Assembly: GCA_039180875.1 (NCBI GenBank)
Contig: JBCDCY010000002.1
Coordinates: 310,001-374,000, forward strand
Source of the DNA: JBCDCY01 sp039180875
Lineage (GTDB): Bacteria > Pseudomonadota > Alphaproteobacteria > Rhodobacterales > Rhodobacteraceae
DNA length: 64,000 bases
Direction: 5' to 3'
The position numbers and the translations under genes are program-made. The notes below the pieces were generated by a model, which saw only the letters and a program-made list of their open reading frames with translations, ran no database searches and was not told where the DNA came from. Shown piece after piece: positions 1 to 8,229 of this stretch. Each line of letters starts with the position of its first letter. Position 1 is the first letter of the stretch.

Positions 1-309
1 GGGACGGCGGTGATTGTGACCCCCGGGGCGGCGGGACCGCCCGACAGCGGCATCATCACCGTCGTGCTGCCGCCCTTCATCACGGCGAACGGCCTGCCGC
101 TCGCCACCAGCGGGTCGATCTGCACGATGGTGAATTCGCTGAGCGGGGTGCCCTATCCGCTGGTCATCGGCCCGATCGCCAGCAGCGGGGTGCGGGTGGC
201 CGGGCGGCCGCTCGTGCGGATGGGCGATCTCATCCCCTCGCCCCCGGGCATCCTGACGATCCTCGGCCCGCCCGCCGCGCCCTTCATCCTCGACCAATGG
301 CCGCCGTGA
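1..309 (+). CDS. PAAR-like spike-tip protein of a contractile injection system (5'-truncated)
   Basis: Reading is open from the left window edge to the TGA at 307-309, so the true start may lie upstream; the first in-frame start codon inside is GTG at 10. The short product is rich in Gly, Pro and hydrophobic residues with recurring beta turns (PLVIGPIASSGVRVAGRPLV, RMGDLIPSPPGI). This is the look of the small PAAR-like cap that sharpens the VgrG-type spike of phage-tail-like particles. The next two genes are baseplate components, which supports the call. It would sit at the tip of the spike and could carry or attach effectors. Alternative: another small baseplate protein. Family placement is by appearance and context only. 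Confidence 0.6.
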   Translation, partial: GTAVIVTPGAAGPPDSGIITVVLPPFITANGLPLATSGSICTMVNSLSGVPYPLVIGPIASSGVRVAGRPLVRMGDLIPSPPGILTILGPPAAPFILDQWPP

Positions 310-340
310 GGCCATCCACCAGAGCCGCGAGGACCGCGCC

Positions 341-820
341 ATGACCGCGTTTGAGGAGCGCCTCGGCACCGATCTCGAGCTGTTGCGCAACCGGCGCATG
401 CAGCACGACCGCGATGTCGGCCGGGATCTGGTGACGGCGCCGGAGGATCCCGCTGGCATCGACCTCGCCACCATCGACGGGGCAGAGAACATCGCCCAGG
501 CCCTGCTGCTCAGGTTCCTGACGGCGGAGGGGGAGCTCAGCGATCTCGGCCATCCGCGCTACGGCTCCCGCCTCTCCGAATTGATCGGCGAGCCTAACAC
601 CGAGACCAACCGTAACCTCGCCAAGCTCCACGTCCTCCGTGCCCTCGGCCAAGAGCCGCGGGTGGAGGAGGTGCTGTCGGCCCGCGTCAGCCAAAGTCGC
701 GCCGACCGCAGCCGCGTCGACATCGCCCTGGAGCTTAAGATCATCGCCCAGGACACGCCGCTCAACTTGGTCTTCCCCTTCTCCTTCGATCCCGTGCCGC
801 AGGAGGGCGCGACGCCATGA
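341..820 (+). CDS. gp25/GPW-family baseplate wedge protein
   Basis: 159 aa starting at ATG 341, 31 nt after the PAAR-like gene and preceded by a GAGG ribosome site. The central part (NIAQALLLRFLTAEGELSDL, then GHPRYGSRLSELIG) is characteristic of the gp25/lysozyme-like baseplate wedge family (T4 gp25; Afp9 in eCIS). In these particles gp25 helps join the spike hub to the wedges and to the first sheath ring. The length is normal for the family. The stop overlaps the next start by 4 nt, so translation is probably coupled to the baseplate J gene. The function is well supported by family and neighbours; whether the particle is an eCIS or a prophage tail depends on genes outside the window. Confidence 0.85.
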   Translation: MTAFEERLGTDLELLRNRRMQHDRDVGRDLVTAPEDPAGIDLATIDGAENIAQALLLRFLTAEGELSDLGHPRYGSRLSELIGEPNTETNRNLAKLHVLRALGQEPRVEEVLSARVSQSRADRSRVDIALELKIIAQDTPLNLVFPFSFDPVPQEGATP

Positions 821-2436
821 CCCCCGCCACGGAAAACCTCGTCCGGCGCAGCTTTGCTGAGGTGGTGGACGACATTCTGACCCGCCTGATCGGCGGCGTG
901 GTGAACGAGCCGATCCTGTTTGACGTCAAAAGCGACGTCTATCCGCTCTCCCAACCCGCCTTGCAGGTTCGCGGCCTGACCGGCGAGCTGGAGCTGGCCG
1001 AGGGTGAGGTGGAGGATGAGACCGCCGGCAACCACAGCTTCCTGCCGACCATCGACTTCGACTACGACGCCGATCTCGCCGCCATCGTCTGGCGCGAAGG
1101 GGGTGCACGGCCCCGCCAGGCCAGCCGCTTCTTCGTCGACTACACCCTGCCCGACGCCGATCCGCCGATGACCGACATCAACGTCGGCAGCGTCGCCCGC
1201 ACCATCTGTGAGGCCGTGGGGCGGGAGATCGCGATTGTCTATGAGGAGATCAACCGCGCCTACCGCTTCGGCTTCGTCGATCTGGCCGAAGGCAAAGCGC
1301 TCGACCAGGTCGTGGCGATCCTTGGCGTCAGCCGCAAGACCGCCGATACGGCCGTGGGCATCGTCACCTTCTTCCGCGATCAGGGGGTGACGGGGGACGT
1401 CACCATCCCGTCGGGCACCAAAGTCGCGGCGGCGAACAACGGCGCGGTTTTTGAGACCACCCAGCAGCGCACCCTTCAGCGCGGCCAGCCGCGGATCGAC
1501 GTGCCGATCCGCGCGACCGGCGACTTCCCAGGGGAGGATGGCCAGGTCGACGCCAGCACCATCGTCGAGGTGGTGCGCCCGATCGCCGGGATCTCTCGCA
1601 TCACCAATTTTGAGGGCACGGCCCTCGGTGCCGCGGACGAGACGGATGAGGAGCTGCGGGCCCGGGCGAAAGCCGCGCTCTTCGCCCTCGGCAACGCCAC
1701 GCTGGCGGCGATCGAGGCGGCGGTGCGGGAGAACTTCGCCGCGACGCTCGAGATCTGGGATCCGAACGGCCCGGCGGCGCGGCGGGCCCCCGTCGGCTCC
1801 CTCGCCCTTCTGATCCAGGCGGAGCCGGAGCGATTCCTGACCGTCGACGCCGCCGTGAACGCCGCCCGGGCCGCCGGGGTCCGGACCCGACTCATCGCCC
1901 GCTACGTCTTCCTCACCCCCAAGGTCGCGGTCGAGATTGCGCCCGGCCTCACCAGCGCCGGCAAGCTGAAGCTGGCCGAGGATGTGGTGGCCGCCATCGA
2001 CGCGGCGATCCAACCGCTCTCCAGCGGCGATCCCCTGCTGGGCGCGGACCTATTGAGTGCGGTGAAGGCGGTGGAGGATGTGGCGGAGGCCCGCATCCTT
2101 GATGTCGCGACCGCCCGCAGCGACGTCTCCATCACGCCGCCCGAGACCGTCGTAGACGCCGTCGTCGGCTATATCGGTGACGGCCCGCCCACTGAGGAAA
2201 CGCTGCTCCGGGCCGAGGTCGAAGATCTGCTCTTCGGCACCGGCAGCACGGTGCCCGGCGGCGACCGCATCCCGGACCGCTCCCTGATCCTGAACGAAGC
2301 GGGCGACGCCCCGGCGACGGACGTCGAGATTGAAGACGCGACCTTCCAGATCAATGCCACGGTGGACGGCGAGCCCTGGTGGATCGCCCTCGACATGGCC
2401 CCGGGCGACGTCGCGCTGATCGAGGGCGAGAGCTGA
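817..2436 (+). CDS. baseplate J-like wedge protein
   Basis: 539 aa, ATG at 817 overlapping the gp25 gene by 4 nt. The middle of the protein has the features of the baseplate J family: a beta-rich stretch with SGTKVAAANNGAVFETTQQR, then the motif EGTALGAADETDEELRARAK at about residues 265-285, the usual hallmark of gpJ/Afp11-type proteins. Such proteins form the triangular wedges of the baseplate. The C-terminal part (about 440-539) is acidic and less conserved and may contact the fibre or the next gene product. The stop codon shares one base with the following ATG (TGATG), indicating coupled translation. Confidence 0.85.
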   Translation: MTPATENLVRRSFAEVVDDILTRLIGGVVNEPILFDVKSDVYPLSQPALQVRGLTGELELAEGEVEDETAGNHSFLPTIDFDYDADLAAIVWREGGARPRQASRFFVDYTLPDADPPMTDINVGSVARTICEAVGREIAIVYEEINRAYRFGFVDLAEGKALDQVVAILGVSRKTADTAVGIVTFFRDQGVTGDVTIPSGTKVAAANNGAVFETTQQRTLQRGQPRIDVPIRATGDFPGEDGQVDASTIVEVVRPIAGISRITNFEGTALGAADETDEELRARAKAALFALGNATLAAIEAAVRENFAATLEIWDPNGPAARRAPVGSLALLIQAEPERFLTVDAAVNAARAAGVRTRLIARYVFLTPKVAVEIAPGLTSAGKLKLAEDVVAAIDAAIQPLSSGDPLLGADLLSAVKAVEDVAEARILDVATARSDVSITPPETVVDAVVGYIGDGPPTEETLLRAEVEDLLFGTGSTVPGGDRIPDRSLILNEAGDAPATDVEIEDATFQINATVDGEPWWIALDMAPGDVALIEGES

Positions 2437-5400
2437 TGCCAACGAAGACCGAGCGCATCCTCGATCTCTACCCCCGCACCTTCCGGGCGGGCGGGGCGCG
2501 CTCGCCCCTCGGCGTGCTGACCGAGACGTTCGGGACGGAGTTGCAGCTTGGCGAGAACGCGCTCGCCGCGGTGATGCGGGCCCATTGGGTCGACCAGGCC
2601 GACCGCGGGGCCGAGAAGATCGACGATCTCATCCGGTTCGCGGCGCTCTACGGCCTCGCGCCGCGTCCCGACGATGGGATCGAGGAGTTCCGGGCAAGGC
2701 TGAAGACCTGGGTTGCCCTGATCCTCGACGGGCCCGCGAACGTCGAGAACCTGCTCCGCGCCAGCGCCGCGATCCTCGGCATCGAGGTGGAGACGGAGGA
2801 AGGCGGCTTCGATCCTTGGTGGACTCGCTCCGATCCTCTTCTGCTGACGGCGGAGCCCGACGGCCGCGACGCGACCTCCCTGATCTTCGGCAATGCGCCG
2901 CGCGCGAGCGTGGGCCGCGATGCCAGCCGCGCGACGATCGTGGGCCGCGTCGATCTGGGCGACACTGTGGATCTGACGGGTGGCGCGATCCTGCACCTCT
3001 CCGTCGACGGCGCAGCGGCGCTAACCATCGACCTCGCCGCCGGCGCGGTCGATCCGGCGGCGGTCGAGCGGGAGGCGATCGTTGAGGCCATCAACACCGC
3101 CGCGGGTGAGATCGCCGACCTCGCTGGGAACCGCTTGCGCCTGACCTCGCCGAGCGCAGGCGTGGCCTCCGCTCTCACCATCGGTGAGGGCGCCGACGAT
3201 GCCGCCCCCGCCCCTCTGGGCCTGCCGACCCGGGCGCTGGCCGGGACGGAGGCACGTGCGGCGGTCTATGAAAGCCCAATCGACCTTTCGGCCGGCGCCG
3301 ATCTCAGCACGCTCCACTACGTGCGCCTCGACATCGACGGCACGCTGGCGGAGATCGACGTGGCCGATGGATCGCCCGGCACCGTCGGGCTCGACGCCAT
3401 CCGTGACACAATCAACGCGGCCTTTGGGGCGACGGTCGCCGCCCACGACGGCACGCGGCTGACGCTGACCTCGCCGAGTAGCGGCGGAGCCTCCCGCATC
3501 CTCTTCCAGCAGCCGGCGGCCCAGGACGCGACGGCCGTTCTCTTCGGCGTTGTCCCGACCGCCGTCGTCGGGGCCGACGCGGCGCCGGCCACGTTGACGG
3601 GCGCAGTGGACCTGAGTGCGGGCGTCGACCTCTCCGGCGCCTCGCTCCTGGTCCTTGCCCGAGATGGCCAGCCGGAGGTCACGGTCGACTGCCGGGGCGT
3701 GGAGCCCAGTGCGACCCAGTTGCCGGAGCTCGTCACCCTGATCAACGACGCCGCCGGCGCCGGCACCGCCCGCCAGGACGGCCGCCATCTGATCCTGAGC
3801 GGCGCCGATATTGGTCCGGCAGGCGCGCTCATCATCGGCTTCGCCGGCGCGGATGACGCCAGCGAGATCCTGCTCGGCCTGCCGCCGCGCTCGGCCGAGG
3901 GCGCGGACGCGGTACCGGCGCGCCTGACCGGAGAGCCGGTCCTCGGCGACCCCGTGAACCTATGGGGCGCCGACCGCATCTCGCTGTCGCTCGATCATGC
4001 GCCGGCGGTCACCATCGAGCTCGCCGCGGGCGCGGCCGACCGGGCTGCCGTCACCGCCGCTGAGATCGCCGGGGCAATCAACGCCTCCGTCGGCGCGACG
4101 GTCGCCAGCGTCTCGGCGGACGCCCTGGTGTTGGAGAGCCAGCGGACCGGCGCCCAGGGCGCCCTGGCTCTCCTGCCCCTCAAACGCCAGCAGGCGCGCC
4201 GCCATGTCAGCCGCCTGGCGATCCGGGAGGATGCGGCGGTCCGCGTCCTCGGCGTGTCCTCGGCCCGGGCAGACGGCCAAGCCGCGACCGCCGCCCGGAT
4301 CGCCGGCAGCCGGGATCTCACCCGCGGTGCCGATCTGCGGACGGCCCGCCACCTGCGCCTTTCCGTCGACGATGGCCCGGCGTTCGACATCGACTGCGCC
4401 GGGCCCCGCCCAAGGGCGACGACGCTCGACGAAGTGGTGGAGCGCATCAACGCCGCCACAGCCGCCGAGGTGGCGCTCGCCGAGGCGGGCCGGCTGCTGC
4501 TGCACTCCCCGACCACTGGTGGGGCGAGCCGCCTGGCCCTCAGCACGCCCCGGGCGGCCGATGCCGCATCCCTGCTGCTGGGCGTCGAAGAGGCAGACGT
4601 GCGTGGGGCCGCCGCGAGCCGCCCGAGCTTTCTCGGCCTGGTCGACCTTTCGGCCGGCGTCGACTTGAGCAGCGCCTCCCACCTGCGCCTCGCCGTCGAT
4701 GGTGGGCCCGAGGTCGAGATCGACTGCGGCGGGCCCGACCCGGCCGCCACCCGGCCGGCGGAGATCGCCATTCGCATCAACGTGGCGATGGGCGTCAACG
4801 TCGCCTCCCACGACGGCGCGCGATTGATCCTGACGACGCCGAGCGCCGGGGTGGGCGCGACGCTGGATATCCTGGCGCCGGCCTTGAGCGATGCCACGAC
4901 CGCGATCCTCGGCATCGCGCCTGGGCGGAGCTATGTCGGCGCCGACGCGGTTGCGGCGATGGTCACGGGGCAGGGGACGCTCAACGGTCCGCAGGACCTC
5001 TCCACCACGCGGTTCCTCCGCATCGGGATCGACCGTGCCGATCCGGTCGAGGTCGATTGCGCGGCGGAGGCCGACGATCCGACCGCCGTGGCGCCCGAGG
5101 ACATCGTGGCCGCTATCGACGCCATCCTCGAGGCGGAGGTCGCGGCGATCGTCGACGACCGCCTGACCCTCACCTCGCCCACCACCGGCCTCGCCAGCCG
5201 GATTGTCATCGCGCCGACGAGCAGCGGCGATGCGGCGGAGGTTCTGCTGGGTGAGGCGCCGCGGGAGGCCACCGGCGCGGACGCCGCCCCGGCCGAGATC
5301 GTCGGCACGGTGGATCTCGCGAGCGGCGTCGATCTCTCCGACCGCGGGGTCCTGCCGATCGTGACGAGCCTTGGCCGGATCGAGGTGCCGCTCGCCGGCG

Positions 5401-7214
5401 AGGTCTCGGACGGCACCTCGGCGGAAGAGATCGTGGCCAGCATCAATGCCTCGGGCGCCGCCGTCGCTTCGCTGACCGCCGAGACAACCCTGCGCATCGC
5501 AGCGCCGGAGGTCGCGCCGACCCTGCTGGAAATCCCGGCATTCCGCAGCTTCGAGCTTGAGGAGTACATCCCAGCGCGGCAGGAGGTTGCGCAGGAAGCG
5601 CGCCATGGCGACCGTGTCCACTTGGCCGGCAGCGCGGGCCTAGAGATCGGCTTCACCGCCGACCTTGGCACCGACGCGCCGGGTCTCATCGACATCGTGC
5701 AGGGCTGGGAGGTCCGCTACCTCGCCCCCCTCGGCGGTGGGGAGCGGGTGACGCTTCGCGATGACGGTGCCGGGGGTATCGCAGGGTCGCTCGAGGTGGG
5801 CGGCGACGAACAGCCGGTGCCCCCAAGTGCCATTCTGGCGGCACCGCTCGTGCCGCTCCTCCGCAGCGGAGAGACTGCCCCGCGCCGCGCTGCGCCGGGG
5901 GCCGACGGCCGGCGCCAGATCGCGCTGGAGGATGTGGGCGCACCGGAACGCGTGGTGCTCCGCCAGCGCGGCGGCGCGCGGGGCGATCTGGTGGTGCTGA
6001 CCCCGGCCGCCGATGTGCCCCCAGGCGCCAGCGATCTGCTGACCGGGCGCCTTGCGCGCGACGGCACCGATTGGGTGCTGCAGGAGGAGGGCGCCACGAC
6101 TGCCCGCCTCGCCGGACCCGTTGCGCGCCCGGGGCTTGAGGGCCAAGTGGTCGCCGTCCACGGCACCGTGGCCGAGGATGCCGAGCCACCGGTCGTCAGC
6201 CCGACACGGATCTTCCCAGCTTTCGACCTCCGCATCACGCGCGAGGCCGGGGTGGAGGAGTTGGTCCTCCCCGGCATCCTCCTCGCCGACCCCATCGCCG
6301 GCGGGCACCTGTCACTGGAGCAGCAGCTCGCCGCCCTCCCCGATCCGCCGATGCGGGCCGAGACGCGGCTGGCGGCGGAGGCGCTGGCGGGCGGCTCGGC
6401 GAGCGACTGGATCTTCGCCGAGGCCGACAGCAGCCGGTTCGACGCCGACGACTTCGGCACGGCCCGCTATGCCGGCCCGCCCCGCTTTGGCCGCGGCCTG
6501 TTCGATGCCACCCGCTTCGCCGAGCAGCCGAGGGCCGCCGTCACCCCGACCTTCGCCGGGGAGGAGCCGCCGTCGGCCCACAGCACCCTCGTGACCCTCG
6601 GTGGAGAGGTGGCGGCCGGCGGCACCGCGCGCATCAACCTGCCGCGCGACCTGCCGCGCCGGTTCGGGGCGCGCTTCGACGACGACCGCTTTGCGCTGGC
6701 CGACGACGCACCGATCACGCTCCCGGGTGTGGTCTTCGAGCCGACGACGGATCCCGACTTCGCCGCGGACCGGATCACCGGGGAGCCAGCCCTTGCCCAG
6801 CTCCTCTCGGCCGCCCGCGTTGACATCGTGCCGATTGGTTTCGCCCCCGTCAGCGCGCCGTTCTTCACCCCGGTACGCCTCACCGGCGGGCGACCCGACC
6901 AGGCGGCGCAGCTCTTTCTGGATGCCCCGGGGCTGACCGGCTTTTTCCGCCTCTTCGCCGTCGCCCCCGGCACCTTCGGCAACGACATCGCCGTGGTGGT
7001 CTGCGACGCGAGCCCGGGCCGCTACGACCTGCTCGTCAGCTTCGCTGGCGCGCGCTTCGAGAATGCTCGAGCCCTGGTCGCCGGCCCCGACCTCAGCGGC
7101 ACGACGGCAGAGCTTCTCACCTCCGCTCCGCGCGGTGTGCAGCACCTGAAGGCGGGCGGCATCCGGATCGAGGTGACACGAGACGCGCGGCCCGAGGGGA
7201 CGCAAGACAGCTAA
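2436..7214 (+). CDS. giant tail/baseplate protein with eight tandem FliD/IN-like repeats
   Basis: 1592 aa. I take ATG 2436, which overlaps the previous stop, rather than an upstream in-frame ATG at 2379 lying inside that gene. Residues 1-110 resemble the N-terminal wedge-binding part of tail protein I/Afp12-type proteins. Residues about 162-1036 are eight repeats of 105-120 aa, each with a [VA]DLSAGVDLS-like opening, a beta strand ending near VDC or IDL, a helix containing [IL]N.A, and a strand such as RLTLTSP. This matches the IN motif of the flagellar cap protein FliD. The C-terminal third is beta-rich, and a segment near residue 1510 (PGTFGNDIAVVV) recalls tail-sheath domains. It is probably a fibre or a baseplate extension; the exact role is unknown. 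Confidence 0.65.
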   Translation: MPTKTERILDLYPRTFRAGGARSPLGVLTETFGTELQLGENALAAVMRAHWVDQADRGAEKIDDLIRFAALYGLAPRPDDGIEEFRARLKTWVALILDGPANVENLLRASAAILGIEVETEEGGFDPWWTRSDPLLLTAEPDGRDATSLIFGNAPRASVGRDASRATIVGRVDLGDTVDLTGGAILHLSVDGAAALTIDLAAGAVDPAAVEREAIVEAINTAAGEIADLAGNRLRLTSPSAGVASALTIGEGADDAAPAPLGLPTRALAGTEARAAVYESPIDLSAGADLSTLHYVRLDIDGTLAEIDVADGSPGTVGLDAIRDTINAAFGATVAAHDGTRLTLTSPSSGGASRILFQQPAAQDATAVLFGVVPTAVVGADAAPATLTGAVDLSAGVDLSGASLLVLARDGQPEVTVDCRGVEPSATQLPELVTLINDAAGAGTARQDGRHLILSGADIGPAGALIIGFAGADDASEILLGLPPRSAEGADAVPARLTGEPVLGDPVNLWGADRISLSLDHAPAVTIELAAGAADRAAVTAAEIAGAINASVGATVASVSADALVLESQRTGAQGALALLPLKRQQARRHVSRLAIREDAAVRVLGVSSARADGQAATAARIAGSRDLTRGADLRTARHLRLSVDDGPAFDIDCAGPRPRATTLDEVVERINAATAAEVALAEAGRLLLHSPTTGGASRLALSTPRAADAASLLLGVEEADVRGAAASRPSFLGLVDLSAGVDLSSASHLRLAVDGGPEVEIDCGGPDPAATRPAEIAIRINVAMGVNVASHDGARLILTTPSAGVGATLDILAPALSDATTAILGIAPGRSYVGADAVAAMVTGQGTLNGPQDLSTTRFLRIGIDRADPVEVDCAAEADDPTAVAPEDIVAAIDAILEAEVAAIVDDRLTLTSPTTGLASRIVIAPTSSGDAAEVLLGEAPREATGADAAPAEIVGTVDLASGVDLSDRGVLPIVTSLGRIEVPLAGEVSDGTSAEEIVASINASGAAVASLTAETTLRIAAPEVAPTLLEIPAFRSFELEEYIPARQEVAQEARHGDRVHLAGSAGLEIGFTADLGTDAPGLIDIVQGWEVRYLAPLGGGERVTLRDDGAGGIAGSLEVGGDEQPVPPSAILAAPLVPLLRSGETAPRRAAPGADGRRQIALEDVGAPERVVLRQRGGARGDLVVLTPAADVPPGASDLLTGRLARDGTDWVLQEEGATTARLAGPVARPGLEGQVVAVHGTVAEDAEPPVVSPTRIFPAFDLRITREAGVEELVLPGILLADPIAGGHLSLEQQLAALPDPPMRAETRLAAEALAGGSASDWIFAEADSSRFDADDFGTARYAGPPRFGRGLFDATRFAEQPRAAVTPTFAGEEPPSAHSTLVTLGGEVAAGGTARINLPRDLPRRFGARFDDDRFALADDAPITLPGVVFEPTTDPDFAADRITGEPALAQLLSAARVDIVPIGFAPVSAPFFTPVRLTGGRPDQAAQLFLDAPGLTGFFRLFAVAPGTFGNDIAVVVCDASPGRYDLLVSFAGARFENARALVAGPDLSGTTAELLTSAPRGVQHLKAGGIRIEVTRDARPEGTQDS
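2919..5543 (+). repeat. eight tandem ~330-bp protein-coding repeats
   Basis: Within the 1592-aa gene, eight units of roughly 315-370 bp follow one another. Each starts at a short Thr/Gly/Val strand plus DL..GVDLS and ends with an ADA or GADA linker. Copies are clearly related in protein but strongly diverged, so they are old duplications rather than recent slippage. Units 2, 3, 6 and 7 are closest to a common pattern; units 4 and 8 are the most divergent. Confidence 0.8.
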
Positions 7215-7232
7215 GGAAAGGACGCCAGGACC

Positions 7233-8189
7233 ATGAACGACCAGAGCAAGACATACCTGCAATTCGAGCCCGGCGGCCTGGTGAAGGCCGAGGATTTCAA
7301 CCAGCTCCAGGCGCTGATCTGCGCCGATATCGGCGCGCAGATCACCGCTGCGCTCGAAGCGCTGGTGAGCGTGCCCAACGCCGACGACAGCGCCCTTCTG
7401 GGCGGCGAAAGCGCCGAAGACCTTTTGCAACGTTTCTTGAGGAAAGCCATGGAACAGTTCCCCGGCCAAACCGGCTATCAGAGGCGCTTCAAGCGCCTGG
7501 AGCACGACGAGTTCAACACCATCGAGCATGGGCTCGAGACCTGCCCGTTGGTCGATCTCTACCAACTCCTCCGCTTCCGGGTGGTCTGCGCCCACGACGA
7601 CGACCGGCATGTCGAGGACGTCCTCTTCTACCTGTACCACTCTAGCGAAAAGAAGGTGCGGGGACCGGGGCCGGAGCCGCAGACGATTACGATCGAGGAG
7701 ACCGGGGAGCCCGCCTTTAAAATCCCGCTCTTCGATCTCCTGAGCGTGCTGGAGGTCGAGTACTCCGACGAGACCAGCCTGCAGGACCTCGAGGAAGAGC
7801 TCTGGGAGAAGATGTTCGGCGATCCCAACGACGCCTTCGATCCGGAGGACTACTGCCACTCCCCCTGGTACGAGCGCTGCTGTCGGGAGGAGCGGACGGT
7901 CGGCTCGCTGAAGGAGCGGGGCGACGCCGATCAGCTTTTCATCAAGATGATGCCCGTGAAGTCGGTCAATCCGCTGGCGGTCATCCCGAACCCCGGCAGC
8001 GACGACCTGTTCCAGCCGCGCAATCCGCTGACCGATCCGCCGCGCCCGGTGGACGTGGATGTCGGCCATCTCGACTTCAACACGGTGGGTCTGCGCTACC
8101 GGGATCTGCTGGCGAGCCTGCGCGTGGACGAGCAGGGCAACCCGCTCGAGTCCCCGCCGCTGCATCTCATGGTGCTGCTGAAGGTCTGA
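7233..8189 (+). CDS. uncharacterised acidic protein of the contractile-tail locus
   Basis: 318 aa, ATG at 7233 after a strong purine-rich ribosome site (AAGGAAAGGA, about 10 nt upstream). I do not recognise the family. The N-terminus (YLQFEPGGLVKAEDFNQLQ) looks like a short binding segment followed by helices. The centre is markedly acidic (SLQDLEEELWEKMFGDPNDA) and contains a small cysteine-bearing patch (DYCHSPWYERCC, about residues 207-218). The last 60 residues hold predicted beta strands. No signal peptide or membrane segment is visible. Its position between two large structural genes suggests a structural accessory or adaptor of the particle. This is inference from context only. Confidence 0.55.
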   Translation: MNDQSKTYLQFEPGGLVKAEDFNQLQALICADIGAQITAALEALVSVPNADDSALLGGESAEDLLQRFLRKAMEQFPGQTGYQRRFKRLEHDEFNTIEHGLETCPLVDLYQLLRFRVVCAHDDDRHVEDVLFYLYHSSEKKVRGPGPEPQTITIEETGEPAFKIPLFDLLSVLEVEYSDETSLQDLEEELWEKMFGDPNDAFDPEDYCHSPWYERCCREERTVGSLKERGDADQLFIKMMPVKSVNPLAVIPNPGSDDLFQPRNPLTDPPRPVDVDVGHLDFNTVGLRYRDLLASLRVDEQGNPLESPPLHLMVLLKV

Positions 8190-8229
8190 GGAGGAACGCT
8201 GGAGGTCAGAGCCGAGACGGGGGTCCCCG

